A stretch of DNA of 64,000 nt, taken from contig CAZBED010000011.1 in assembly GCA_964490845.1 (NCBI GenBank), forward strand, positions 24,013-88,012, given 5' to 3'. The notes under the pieces were generated by a model. That model had not been told where the DNA came from and did not search any database. It saw only the letters and a program-made list of their open reading frames with translations. The stretch's first letter is position 1. Each line of letters begins with the position of its first letter. Shown piece after piece: positions 35,894 through 45,243 of the stretch. Source of the stretch: JADJSS01 sp964490845. GTDB lineage: Bacteria > Bacteroidota > Bacteroidia > Chitinophagales > JADIYW01. A program made the translations under genes and the position numbers.

Positions 35894-37390
35894 TTATTGA
35901 CTTTCTGTAAATAGATTTCTTTTTTGCTTACCCTCAATGCCTTTAAATATTTGTATCTTTCCTTTCATCGCTTGTTCATTCATCATCTCGTCATAGATTC
36001 CTTTTGGCATCTCTTCATACCCTAATGCTTTGATGTAATCTTCATTTGCAACCATATCTCTAAATACAGCAAGTGCTTCTGGAATTTGAGCAATTTTAGA
36101 TTTGTCGGCATTGTTCTTTTTTAAGATTTTCATTAATTTATTGGCTAAGTATTCAGAAAATGCGAAATATGTTTGAAGATAGTTTTTCTTAGGAAAGAAA
36201 TCATTTGCCCGATACAGACATTTAAGTACAAAAGTATCATTAGGGTCTCGTAAGGTACGCATATAATTTACTGCCAATGTAACCATACAGTCGGCAATAA
36301 TTTGTTTCGTATTAAGCGTATCTAAAAAGATGCCTGTGGCTTTTGCTTTTGCACTAATAAACATATCTTGCTGATACCATGTGTCGGTTATTTTCCAATT
36401 TGAAGTGGGTTCATAGTTTTGTAGCTTTCCTGTATTATCTGGGTATTTTATAAACGAATGATATGGTGCTAAAGTAAGATAGGTTTTTACGCCTAATCCT
36501 TGTGCAAGTGATAAATACACCACAGGCATACCTGCACATTGTCCGCTTCCTGTTGCCCAACATTTAGTAGCAAAACTATTCCGATGATCTTTCTCTGCCT
36601 GATAGTCGTTGTAATCATAAAAGAAAGGCGAATGCGTAATGGTGCGTGTTTTAAGACCTGTTTCTATTGTTCCTGTAGTTATAGTAATAGTAAGTTTTTC
36701 TGACATAAATTTTTGTATGGCAGTTTGTACTTGTTCTCTATCTGAAAGGTTACGACCATTTTGCTTCATCCATGTTTTTATAAAATCAACAGATTTTTTA
36801 ATAAGTGTTTTGTAGGATTGATAAGACGAAAAATAATTATTATCGACAGCACTTTCTACGTAATAATAGGCATCCTCAATAGACGCTTTTTGCTTACCAG
36901 AGAGCATTGCGTTCAATTTTTGATAAACTGCCTCGAATGCTTTTTGCTTTGCTACATATTCGGGCAATGTAGTAATATTTGTAGCTATTCCACTATGAGA
37001 CCAAGATGTTTTGGTATCTACTTCGTTTAAAATCTGTTGAAGCTCTTGCTGTCTTTTTTGTTGCGGACTCTGCTCCATTTGATACACACTTGGATTTTTC
37101 GGTGGTAAACTAGGCATGTTCATATTTTGCATAGCATTCCTATTTACTTGGTCTATAATATCTTGAGCAGAATTTCCGTTTTGATTATTATAGGGTTGTG
37201 GAAATTGAGAATTATTACCCATAAAGATTTGGTTATTCCTTTGGGTTATATCATCTATCGTTGTTCCTTTGCCTGAAAAATTATTAGGCATATTTCCGTA
37301 TTGAAACGGATTGTAATTTTGTTGTGCAACAATGGGAAAAATGAAAAGAACAAATAAGAAAACAAGAATGATACGTTTCAGGAACGCCAT
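35894..37390 (-). CDS. Secreted transglutaminase-like protein
   Basis: 498 residues from the ATG at 37390 (frame open to 37429). Signal peptide (LVFLFVLFIFPIVAQ), then a long Asn/Gln/Pro-rich low-complexity stretch (about 25-115). Next is a helical segment (LNAMLSGKQKASIEDAYYYV) matching LQDMLDGKQPLSYERAIFVI of the next gene, then a transglutaminase-like core: GQC285AGMPVVYLSLAQGLG, APYH311SFIKY and YE327P. It is a paralogue of the N-terminal half of the downstream JAMM protein without the RHS/JAMM part. A 30-base gap suggests co-transcription. Substrate unknown; peptidase or cross-linking activity at the cell surface is possible. Confidence 0.65.
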   Translation of the reverse strand: MAFLKRIILVFLFVLFIFPIVAQQNYNPFQYGNMPNNFSGKGTTIDDITQRNNQIFMGNNSQFPQPYNNQNGNSAQDIIDQVNRNAMQNMNMPSLPPKNPSVYQMEQSPQQKRQQELQQILNEVDTKTSWSHSGIATNITTLPEYVAKQKAFEAVYQKLNAMLSGKQKASIEDAYYYVESAVDNNYFSSYQSYKTLIKKSVDFIKTWMKQNGRNLSDREQVQTAIQKFMSEKLTITITTGTIETGLKTRTITHSPFFYDYNDYQAEKDHRNSFATKCWATGSGQCAGMPVVYLSLAQGLGVKTYLTLAPYHSFIKYPDNTGKLQNYEPTSNWKITDTWYQQDMFISAKAKATGIFLDTLNTKQIIADCMVTLAVNYMRTLRDPNDTFVLKCLYRANDFFPKKNYLQTYFAFSEYLANKLMKILKKNNADKSKIAQIPEALAVFRDMVANEDYIKALGYEEMPKGIYDEMMNEQAMKGKIQIFKGIEGKQKRNLFTESQ

Positions 37391-37490
37391 ATAATCATAT
37401 TTTACAATATCAAATGTAACAAAACACATGATATTGGGAAGTATTTTAGATAGTTTTAACTATCCCATTTTCCAATCGGAAACGTCTAAA

Positions 37491-37937
37491 TCATAAACAC
37501 ACCAGTTTCGCCGATAAGGTAACCGGTACGGCTGCCAATGCTTTCGATACCGGGCAATTCGCTTTTGCCACACCCGCCAATTCCTGAAATTTTTCATCAG
37601 AGATTCCCGGAATAACAGCCTCCAATTCCAGATGAATACCGGTAAACCCAAATCCTGTATCTCCTTTTTCAATAGTGATAACTGCTTCTGTACGCAAAGA
37701 TGTTGGCGTAAATCCATTATTGGACAACTGAAAGCTCAACGCCATGGAAAAACAGCCGGCATGTGCCGCAGCAATCAGTTCCTCCGGATTGGTTCCGGCT
37801 TTTCCGTCCTCGCTCTGAAAGCGGGCGGCAAACGAATAAGGGGTATCAGTCAAAACACCGCTGGTGGATGTCAGTTTTCCGCTTCCTTCCAGGCCTGTGC
37901 CGTTCCAGACAGCCGTTGCTCTTCTTTTTAGTGCCAT
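37491..37937 (-). CDS. osmC: OsmC-family peroxiredoxin
   Basis: 148 residues. The redox-active cysteines are at HAGC62FSMAL and ANC128PVSKAL, with the family's RRATAVWNGTGLEGSGKLTS opening. These proteins reduce organic hydroperoxides. The last codons (LVCL) follow the direct repeat core and differ from the displaced tail at 32807 (LNA). Integration therefore appears to have replaced the final three or four codons while leaving the protein intact. Confidence 0.93.
   Translation of the reverse strand: MALKRRATAVWNGTGLEGSGKLTSTSGVLTDTPYSFAARFQSEDGKAGTNPEELIAAAHAGCFSMALSFQLSNNGFTPTSLRTEAVITIEKGDTGFGFTGIHLELEAVIPGISDEKFQELAGVAKANCPVSKALAAVPVTLSAKLVCL
37510..37526. repeat. Direct repeat copy within the osmC 3' end (att-like)
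   Basis: This is the partner of 32823-32839, with the same 17 bases and orientation. It encodes PVTLSA near the C-terminus of OsmC. Everything between the two copies is markedly AT-richer than the flanks (about 30% GC in the stretch I counted at 33301-33360). Confidence 0.65.
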
Positions 37938-38521
37938 TGTTAGTGTATTTAGATGTTTTAAAGATAATACATCAATATCATAAATCCCTTAAAAGAAACC
38001 TGCATTCATTTTAATATGGATTCCTGTGCCTTAAATTTATACCATCTGATGTTTATATCTCTTCATCTATTCATCTTCATTGTTACTTTTTAAGCAAAAA
38101 GTAACCAAAAGCTTTTATGATTTTTAAGGCAATTTTGATTTGTCCACCAAATGGCGAACAATCAAACCGCTGATAAAATCAATGCAAATGCTGATTGCCA
38201 TGCTTCGTTGGTTTTCCAGCTATTGCTGCAAAAATCACAAACAGGTCTCTTTTGCGGCTTGGTGGTTAACAGGTGATTTCTAATATAAAACCAAACAGGA
38301 GTTTCTGCTGAAAACAAAAAAACAGTGGATTATGGCACTCTAATTTCTTAATAATCCGACAGGGTATGAAAGTTTATAAGCCCGTTGTGGATAGTAGTGA
38401 TTACCATTTACCATTTATTTCTGCCGTTTACTCAATCACCCGTGGGAGAGTTCTAGCCTCGATATACCTTTACATCATCAAAACAAACAAAAAAATACTA
38501 ACACCTAAAACAAACAAAACT
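37938..38521. other. Gene-free stretch between osmC and a small lipoprotein gene
   Basis: 584 bases without a convincing gene on either strand. It holds a perfect inverted repeat GTTACTTTTT-AAGC-AAAAAGTAAC at 38082-38105, followed by about 180 bases of unremarkable sequence that resembles the dispersed non-coding filler common between Bacteroidota genes. The bases before 38522 are very A-rich (AAAACAAACAAAAAAATA), suggesting an untranslated leader for the downstream gene. Confidence 0.5.
38082..38105. repeat. Perfect 10-bp inverted repeat, possible hairpin or operator
   Basis: GTTACTTTTT and AAAAAGTAAC are separated by AAGC. With AT-rich arms it could be a weak bidirectional terminator for osmC-side transcription, a protein-binding site, or part of a dispersed intergenic repeat. 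The sequence alone does not decide. Confidence 0.5.
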
Positions 38522-38782
38522 ATGAAAACTACAATCCAAACAGCAAGTGCAATGTTCTTAACAGAGGTTGCCTGCGCAGTAAAAAAAATGGCAATTCAAT
38601 CAACCAAAATGGCTTTACTGATTACAGTGGGTTTAACCTTCGTCTTAAGTTCCTGCAGCCGTAATATGAGTTCCGGTTGCGGCACGTGGTCGTACAAACA
38701 ATCTAACGAACGCAAGTACAACAGCCAGATGGCGAAGATGTACAGAACCTGCCCGGGCGGATTCTGCTCCAGTTCCAGATAA
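38522..38782 (+). CDS. Small Cys-rich lipoprotein
   Basis: 86 residues from the ATG at 38522; a longer frame from 38366 has no sensible N-terminus. A hydrophobic signal LLITVGLTFVLSSC leads to the lipid-bearing Cys, leaving a mature part of about 40 residues with SGCGTWSY and a C-terminal TCPGGFCSSSR containing further Cys. A second possible start is the Met at codon 24, which gives a more usual short signal peptide. No family recognised. It ends in a strong terminator. Confidence 0.6.
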   Translation: MKTTIQTASAMFLTEVACAVKKMAIQSTKMALLITVGLTFVLSSCSRNMSSGCGTWSYKQSNERKYNSQMAKMYRTCPGGFCSSSR

Positions 38783-38804
38783 GCGATTAAAAAACCATGA
38801 AACG

Positions 38805-38834
38805 AAAAAAGGACTGTGCATACAGTCCTTTTTT
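38805..38834. terminator. Bidirectional terminator between the small lipoprotein gene and fumC
   Basis: A perfect 12-base-pair stem (AAAAAAGGACTG 38805-38816, loop TGCATA, CAGTCCTTTTTT 38823-38834) has A- and T-runs on its outer sides and lies between convergent genes. It can end both transcripts. Confidence 0.9.
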
Positions 38835-38853
38835 TATTATTCAAAGAAATCTT

Positions 38854-40254
38854 TTATTTCAGTCCGCCAATCATATCTTCAGGTTTCACCCATTCGTCGA
38901 ACTGTTTTGCGGTAACATACCCCAATTTAATGGCTGTCTCTTTGAGCGTCGCATTATTTTTATGGGCAGTCTGTGCAATTTCGGCCGCTTTGTAATATCC
39001 GATTTTTGTATTTAATGCAGTAACAAGCATCAGTGAATTTTCCAGGTTCTTCTTTATATTGCCATGCAATGGCTCAATTCCTGTTGCACATCTATCATTG
39101 AACGACACACAAACATCTCCGATTAAACGGGCGCTGTGGAGGAAATTATAAATCATCACCGGCTTGAAAACGTTTAATTCAAAATGGCCGTTGCTGCCGC
39201 CGATATTGATGGCCACATCATTTCCCAGCACCTGTGCCGCCACCATCGTCATCGCTTCACATTGTGTGGGGTTTACTTTTCCCGGCATGATGGAGGATCC
39301 CGGTTCGTTATCCGGAATATGAATCTCACCGATTCCGCAGCGTGGCCCGGAGGACAGCATACGGATATCATTCCCGATTTTCATCAGGGAAACCGCCACC
39401 GTTTTCAAAGCGCCATGTGCTTCTACAATAGCATCGTGCGCCGCTAAAGATTCAAATTTATTATTTGCTGTAACAAAAGGCAATCCTGTCAAGTTTGCAA
39501 TTTCCTTCGCCACATTTTTAGCATATCCCTTAGGGGTATTGATGCCCGTACCCACTGCCGTGCCGCCTAATGCCAGCTCGGATAAATGCTCCAGGGAATT
39601 TTCAATCGCTTTCAGACCGTGATCCAACTGAGACACATAACCTGAAAACTCCTGACCCAATGTAAGCGGTGTGGCATCCATAAAATGTGTACGGCCAATT
39701 TTTACAATTTTGGAAAACTCTTTTGATTTTTTAGCCAGCGTATTTCTCAGTTTTTTGATACCCGGGATGGTCTTCTCCATTAAAATGGTGTAAGCCGCGA
39801 TGTGCATGGCCGTCGGAAACGTATCGTTCGACGACTGGGATTTATTGACATCATCATTCGGGTTAATCAACTTCTTTTCATCCGTTAATTGACCACCCAA
39901 CAAAACATGACCGCGATATGCAATCACTTCATTGCAATTCATATTTGATTGCGTTCCGGAACCTGTCTGCCAGACCACCAGTGGAAACTGGTCATCCAGC
40001 TTACCCGCCAAAATTTCATCGCACACCTTACCAATCGTTTCACATTTTTGTTTTTCCAGCACTTTGGCTTTGTAGTTGGTAATCGCCGCCGCTTTCTTCA
40101 GGTAAGCAAATGCCCGGATGATTTCCTTCGGCATTTTATTGATATCCTGTGCAATCTGAAAGTTGTCGATAGAACGCTGTGTCTGCGCTCCATAATAAAC
40201 ATGTGCCGGTACCTTTACCAGCCCCATTGTGTCTTTTTCTATTCTGTATTCCAT
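38854..40254 (-). CDS. fumC: Class II fumarate hydratase
   Basis: 466 residues, normal length. GSGTQSNMNCNEV, GRTHFMDATPLTLGQEF and the signature GSSIMPGKVNPTQCE are visible, and it ends with VKPEDMIGG. It interconverts fumarate and malate in the TCA cycle without an iron-sulfur cluster. A 32-base gap separates it from the nuclease-like gene upstream on the same strand, which could be co-transcribed. Confidence 0.97.
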   Translation of the reverse strand: MEYRIEKDTMGLVKVPAHVYYGAQTQRSIDNFQIAQDINKMPKEIIRAFAYLKKAAAITNYKAKVLEKQKCETIGKVCDEILAGKLDDQFPLVVWQTGSGTQSNMNCNEVIAYRGHVLLGGQLTDEKKLINPNDDVNKSQSSNDTFPTAMHIAAYTILMEKTIPGIKKLRNTLAKKSKEFSKIVKIGRTHFMDATPLTLGQEFSGYVSQLDHGLKAIENSLEHLSELALGGTAVGTGINTPKGYAKNVAKEIANLTGLPFVTANNKFESLAAHDAIVEAHGALKTVAVSLMKIGNDIRMLSSGPRCGIGEIHIPDNEPGSSIMPGKVNPTQCEAMTMVAAQVLGNDVAINIGGSNGHFELNVFKPVMIYNFLHSARLIGDVCVSFNDRCATGIEPLHGNIKKNLENSLMLVTALNTKIGYYKAAEIAQTAHKNNATLKETAIKLGYVTAKQFDEWVKPEDMIGGLK

Positions 40255-40286
40255 TTTTTCTAGTATTGAGTAGTGAGTAATGAGTG

Positions 40287-41528
40287 TTAAGAATTTTGAT
40301 TATTCATTTGATTATTAAATTCAACAATAAAGTCATTTAACTTCTCCAGAAATAAATCGTATTTATTTTGCAGGTCTTTAATTCGCAAATAATTAACCCA
40401 TCTGAATCTCATATCAGAAGTAAAATTTAATTTAACACCAAATAAATCGGAAATCTCCTGGACAAATTTATTTCCAATAGCAGCATCATATCCTCTCCGA
40501 TTAAGCTGCTTGCCAATCGACCATAAATAAAAGTAATCTTTTCGGTCAATAAAAAATATTGATATTTTATTGTTATTGTTATCAATAAGCTTAAACCCAA
40601 TTGAACTCTGGCCTAATTCAATAAACATTCCTCTCTTCTCGCAATCGCTTACCACCTGTTTAACAAAAGCAGAAGCAATATCATTTGTATTGTGTTTTAG
40701 TTGCTCAAAGAAATCTTCATAAGTAAGCGTAGTCCTTACCTGTATTTTATCCTGTCTTACCTCTTCCAAGTTTGTTTGAACATCAACATTTATTTCTTTT
40801 GTACTGTTGTTTTCAATCCTAATAACTGCTCGAGTAATTTCTTTTGTACGTACAATAATTTGCGGCAATACAATTAATGAGTTGTTAGTTATATTTTTAT
40901 AAATGTGTAATTCAACCAACGCCAGTGTAAAATTAATTTGTGCAAACTGCTGCAAATAATCCACCATTTCTTCAACACTCTCATGTATACCATCCCCTAC
41001 TATCAACAATAAAAACCTTCCTCGTTTTAAGTTTTTCGATACTGAATCAATAAAATATTTTTCATCCAATTCATTCACGTCGGAATTTTGCTTAAGTATA
41101 TCTATAACTCCCTTCGAACTATTATTAACTGTTTGATTTGACAACACAACAGCATCATTTAAATCGTCATACGTCCATTTTGTCAATTCTTTAGCATAAT
41201 CAATTATCTGACCTACTACTTCACGCCGTGCCTGAACATTTCTCCATAATTTAGTTTCAATTATAGTAATATATCCATCGCTGTTTATCAATAAATTATC
41301 TATGAATCCAACTTTAGTTTTTATTTCTCTGGCTAAAGAAACGGAATCTGAAAATGATGGTTCAATTTCTTCTATCGGCAGAAGAGACGAATTATTCTGT
41401 ATTATTTCCTGTAACCAGGACTCACTAAACGTCCTTTCAGAAAATGGGATTCTTTGCAATAAGGAAATATCATTATTTTCAGAAATAATGATTGGATTTG
41501 ATGTTCGTCTTTGGCCTTTTATAATCAT
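40287..41528 (-). CDS. PD-(D/E)XK nuclease-like protein
   Basis: 413 residues. Residues 70-115 read TKVGFID77NLLINSDG then ITIIE91TK93LW and GQ107IIDY111A. The D-x13-E-x-K pattern plus a QxxxY motif is the active-site arrangement of PD-(D/E)XK nucleases. A C-terminal region (about 270-400) resembles a nucleic-acid-associated DUF4268-like domain (FYLWSIGKQLNRRG), less certain. No membrane segment. The gene is AT-rich (about 27% GC in one line counted) compared with fumC and the enoyl-CoA hydratase around it, so it was probably acquired horizontally. A role in defence or repair is possible but not shown. Confidence 0.7.
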   Translation of the reverse strand: MIIKGQRRTSNPIIISENNDISLLQRIPFSERTFSESWLQEIIQNNSSLLPIEEIEPSFSDSVSLAREIKTKVGFIDNLLINSDGYITIIETKLWRNVQARREVVGQIIDYAKELTKWTYDDLNDAVVLSNQTVNNSSKGVIDILKQNSDVNELDEKYFIDSVSKNLKRGRFLLLIVGDGIHESVEEMVDYLQQFAQINFTLALVELHIYKNITNNSLIVLPQIIVRTKEITRAVIRIENNSTKEINVDVQTNLEEVRQDKIQVRTTLTYEDFFEQLKHNTNDIASAFVKQVVSDCEKRGMFIELGQSSIGFKLIDNNNNKISIFFIDRKDYFYLWSIGKQLNRRGYDAAIGNKFVQEISDLFGVKLNFTSDMRFRWVNYLRIKDLQNKYDLFLEKLNDFIVEFNNQMNNQNS

Positions 41529-41561
41529 TTCAAATCTTCAGCTTAAACATTTACAAGACAT

Positions 41562-42344
41562 CTATTTCCCCTTAAATTCCGGTTTGCGCTTTTCCAGAAA
41601 AGCAGCCACACCTTCTTTAACGTCTTCTGTTTTAAATAAATCGCCGAATGTATTGACTTCATAAGCAAATCCATCCACGCCTTCCTTGAAATAAGCATTC
41701 GTACACTCAATGACTTTTGCTACTGCAACAGGGCCTTTGGTGGCAATTTTATTAATAATCGTAACCGCTTTCTCTATCGCTGCATTTTTATCCGATTCCA
41801 CATAATTCACCAAACCCAGATTCAATGCTGTATGCGCGTCTATCAAATCCGCAGTTAAATGTAATTCCAATGCTTTCGCTTTTCCAATATATTGTATCAG
41901 GCGCTGTGTACCACCGTAACCGGCAATGATCCCCAGATTGACTTCCGGCTGTCCGAATTTCGCATTCGGTATAGCAATACGCATGTGGCAAGCCATCGAA
42001 AGCTCACATCCGCCACCCAATGCGAAGCCATTAACCACGGCAATGACCGGAACGGGCATGTGTTCAATAGAAAAGAAGATATCATGTCCGCGCTGTGCCA
42101 GAGTTTTTGCCTGCTGTATATCGAGCGTCTGGAACTCAGCGATATCCGCTCCTGCAACAAATGCTTTCTCTCCTGCACCGGTCAGGATAACACCTTTTAA
42201 GCCGTGCATTTTCCGGGCTTCTTCAAATGCCGACTGAATTTCAACAATAGTTTCTCCGTTTAGTGCATTCAGTTTGTCCGCACGGTTAATCGTCAGATGG
42301 AGAATATTGTCTTTAATTTCCCACAATAAATTTTTGAAGTCCAT
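41562..42344 (-). CDS. Enoyl-CoA hydratase/isomerase
   Basis: 260 residues with the crotonase fold. The oxyanion-hole segments AFVAGADI (about 61-68) and NGFALGGG are followed by the catalytic glutamates E114 (GGCELSMA) and E134 (GQPEVNLGI). Both are present, so it should hydrate 2-enoyl-CoA. The start is 11 bases after the nuoN stop, so it is probably transcribed as the tail of the nuo operon, coupling acyl-CoA oxidation with respiration. Confidence 0.93.
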   Translation of the reverse strand: MDFKNLLWEIKDNILHLTINRADKLNALNGETIVEIQSAFEEARKMHGLKGVILTGAGEKAFVAGADIAEFQTLDIQQAKTLAQRGHDIFFSIEHMPVPVIAVVNGFALGGGCELSMACHMRIAIPNAKFGQPEVNLGIIAGYGGTQRLIQYIGKAKALELHLTADLIDAHTALNLGLVNYVESDKNAAIEKAVTIINKIATKGPVAVAKVIECTNAYFKEGVDGFAYEVNTFGDLFKTEDVKEGVAAFLEKRKPEFKGK

Positions 42345-42355
42345 AGTAAATTGTT

Positions 42356-43735
42356 TTATCTGAATACAAAACGAAGAATGATATCCGGAATGATACCCGC
42401 AAGAATAATCAATACGGAAATAAGCAGCAGGGCTATTGTATTAAAGCCGGAAATTTTTACCGGGGCCGTCTGTTCTGCATCCATACTGAACATAGCAATG
42501 ATAATCTTAAAGTAATAGTATACACCAATCAGCGAGGCTAATATGGCTACTACGGCGATAATGGTTTTTCCGCTTGCCAGTACATTTACCAATATGAAAT
42601 ACTTGGCAAAAAAACCGGATAGTGGCGGTATTCCGGCCATAGACAACAATGCAATTGTCATGGTGCCCGCTAGGATAGGGTTGCGCCTCACCAGTCCTTT
42701 GAAGATAGAGATATCCTCTTCCTGCTCCGCCTGTTCAGATACCAGGTAGAACACCCAGAATGCTGCAAGGCTGGACAGTGTATACGCTAACAAATAATAC
42801 CAGGTGACATAGGTGGTTGAAGGGCTCAAAACGGTTATTCCCAACACAATAAACCCCGCATGACCAATACTGGAATAGGCCAGCATACGTTTCGTATTGG
42901 ATTGGGTGGCTGCAATGATATTACCCAGCACAATTGTAAGCGTGGAAATGACCAGCAGTATTATATTATACGTGGTATAAAATGAAATAACGACACTGAA
43001 CAACCTGAAAAAACCAATGATAGCGCCAATTTTTACAATGGTGGCCATAAAAGCGGTAACAACAGTTGGTGCACCGCTGTAGACATCCGGAGTCCAGAAA
43101 TGAAACGGAACAGCAGACATTTTAAATGCCAGTGCGAATAAAATCAGCACCAGCCCTACCATCAATAATTGCTGACTCACACCATAAGTGGACATCGACG
43201 TGGAAACAATCTGCATCAGTTTAAAACTACCGATGGCACCATATACAAAGGTGATGCCCAGCAATAAAAATCCACTGGCAAAAGAGCCTAAAATAAAATA
43301 TTTGAATGCTGCTTCATTTGAATTCAGGTTTCGCTTATTGCTTCCGGCCAGCACATAAACGGGTATAGACAATATCTCGACACCGAGGAAAAGCATAGCA
43401 AGATGCGTGTAAGAACTTAAAATAAAAACCCCTACCAATGAAAACAGAATCAATGAATAATGATCGGACTGGCTATGATCGTTCTCAATATAATTATAGG
43501 AAAAAACAAACCACAGAATGGCAATGAAAGAAAATAAAATGGTAAATGCCAATGGGATTTTATCCAGAACCAGCATGCCGTAAATATTTTCATTCGTACC
43601 AAAGTCGTTGAAGCAAAAGCCAATATTGACCAGCAACCCGACAACGGCAAACGGCAGTATCAGCTTACGGATATTCAATATCTCGAACACCAACGCCGCG
43701 ATTCCCAATCCCGATAATAATAATAACTCTTTCAT
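42356..43735 (-). CDS. nuoN: NADH-quinone oxidoreductase subunit N
   Basis: 459 residues with about 14 membrane helices, antiporter-like. FFLGVEILSIPVYVLAG (Glu in helix 5), FKMSAVPFHFWTPDVYSGAP and RMLAYSSIGHAGFI are standard NuoN/Mrp marks. It is part of the proton-pumping membrane arm of complex I and the last core gene of the operon. Confidence 0.96.
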   Translation of the reverse strand: MKELLLLSGLGIAALVFEILNIRKLILPFAVVGLLVNIGFCFNDFGTNENIYGMLVLDKIPLAFTILFSFIAILWFVFSYNYIENDHSQSDHYSLILFSLVGVFILSSYTHLAMLFLGVEILSIPVYVLAGSNKRNLNSNEAAFKYFILGSFASGFLLLGITFVYGAIGSFKLMQIVSTSMSTYGVSQQLLMVGLVLILFALAFKMSAVPFHFWTPDVYSGAPTVVTAFMATIVKIGAIIGFFRLFSVVISFYTTYNIILLVISTLTIVLGNIIAATQSNTKRMLAYSSIGHAGFIVLGITVLSPSTTYVTWYYLLAYTLSSLAAFWVFYLVSEQAEQEEDISIFKGLVRRNPILAGTMTIALLSMAGIPPLSGFFAKYFILVNVLASGKTIIAVVAILASLIGVYYYFKIIIAMFSMDAEQTAPVKISGFNTIALLLISVLIILAGIIPDIILRFVFR

Positions 43736-43764
43736 ATCTCTAACATTCTCTTCGAGAACTTCTT

Positions 43765-45240
43765 TTATTTAATTGAACTATTTGTAACACTATGTACGTG
43801 GTCAATCAATTGTTTTACTGTTTGTTCAGATACATCCAATATGGTATTGGGGAATAATCCGAAGAAAATCACCAAGACTGCAAATCCGTACAATACTATC
43901 TTCTCATCTTTACTGATTTCACCGAACGTCTCTGACAGGCTATTCGTTTCACCATGCATCATCGCCTGATATGCGCGCAGCATATACACAGCTCCCAGTA
44001 TAACCGTGAGTCCGCCAAAGAATGCAACCATCATATTGTATTGAAAAATACCATGCAGCAATAAGAATTCCCCGACAAAGCCATTCGTCAGCGGCATGGC
44101 AACACTGCCGAGCAACGCTATCAGAAACAAGACACTAAACTCCCTTGACACATTCCGGATACCTCCCAATTTCAGCATCGTATCTGTTCTCATTTTACTG
44201 AAAATGATATCACACACATAAAATAAAGCGACTACATTGATACCGTGAGAAAGCATCTGATAAAGCGCTCCCTGCACCCCTTGCAGGTTCCATGAAAAGA
44301 TACCCGCTGCAATCAAACCAACGTGTCCTAATGACGAGTAAGCTAACATACGCTTAAAGTCTTTCTGTGTCAACGCCATTAATGAACCATACACCACGCT
44401 TATTACACTTAGCAGGATAACATATTTGGAAGCCAGCTGCCAGCCTAACGGCGCTACCGGTATCAGCCATACGATTAAGGCAAAAGCTCCCATTTTCAGC
44501 ATAATACCCGACAACAGCATAGTGCCTTGTGTGGGTGCATTGACGTAGGTATCCGGCTGCCAGGTATGCAACGGAAAGATGGGTATCTTTATGGCAAAGG
44601 CAAGGTAAAAAGCAACAAACACCAGCAACTGTTCTTTGGCACTCAGCTGTGCTCCCACCTGATAAAATGCGTTCATACTGAAACTTCTGTCCGGATTATG
44701 TATCCATACAAATATGATGGCAAGGAGCATAAATAAACTACCGAACAGTGTATATACAAAAAACTTGAAGGTAATCTTTTGCCTGCCATCCCCTCCCCAA
44801 ATCAATGCAATAAGGTAAATGGGCAATAAGGCAAGTTCCCAAAATACATAAAATAATAAAGCATCTTTTGCGAGAAAAACACCTAATAACGCGCTTTGCA
44901 TCAATAATATCAGACTGAAATAGGCTTTTGGATTTTTTATAATCCTGCCTTCCGTGCTTTGCACGATAAATGGCAGCAGTAATACTGTCAGCAGTACTAA
45001 AATGATGTTAATCCCATCAACTTTCAGGTAGAAGTCGGCCCCCAAAGCCTGTACCCAATCTGTGTGATATGTAAAGTCCGCGGACGCGGGATTTGATTTA
45101 AACTGGCTAAAGATATACAGACCGACACCTAATGTCACCACCGTACCTAACAGGGCATTATTTTTTGCTTGTTTTTCGTTCAGAAATAACGTCGAGAAGA
45201 CAAAAAGCACCGGTAATATGACCAACAGTAATACTAACAT
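43765..45240 (-). CDS. nuoM: NADH-quinone oxidoreductase subunit M
   Basis: 491 residues with about 14 helices. FYVFWELALLPIYLI (key Glu of the antiporter fold), KIPIFPLHTWQPDTYVNAP and RMLAYSSLGHVGLI identify NuoM, a proton-pumping subunit. Three bases separate it from the unusual 80-residue gene upstream. Confidence 0.97.
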   Translation of the reverse strand: MLVLLLVILPVLFVFSTLFLNEKQAKNNALLGTVVTLGVGLYIFSQFKSNPASADFTYHTDWVQALGADFYLKVDGINIILVLLTVLLLPFIVQSTEGRIIKNPKAYFSLILLMQSALLGVFLAKDALLFYVFWELALLPIYLIALIWGGDGRQKITFKFFVYTLFGSLFMLLAIIFVWIHNPDRSFSMNAFYQVGAQLSAKEQLLVFVAFYLAFAIKIPIFPLHTWQPDTYVNAPTQGTMLLSGIMLKMGAFALIVWLIPVAPLGWQLASKYVILLSVISVVYGSLMALTQKDFKRMLAYSSLGHVGLIAAGIFSWNLQGVQGALYQMLSHGINVVALFYVCDIIFSKMRTDTMLKLGGIRNVSREFSVLFLIALLGSVAMPLTNGFVGEFLLLHGIFQYNMMVAFFGGLTVILGAVYMLRAYQAMMHGETNSLSETFGEISKDEKIVLYGFAVLVIFFGLFPNTILDVSEQTVKQLIDHVHSVTNSSIK

Positions 45241-45243
45241 ATT

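Noticed and set aside
38106..38365. Possible small gene after the palindrome
   Set aside because: All frames are broken by stops within short distance and no motif is seen.
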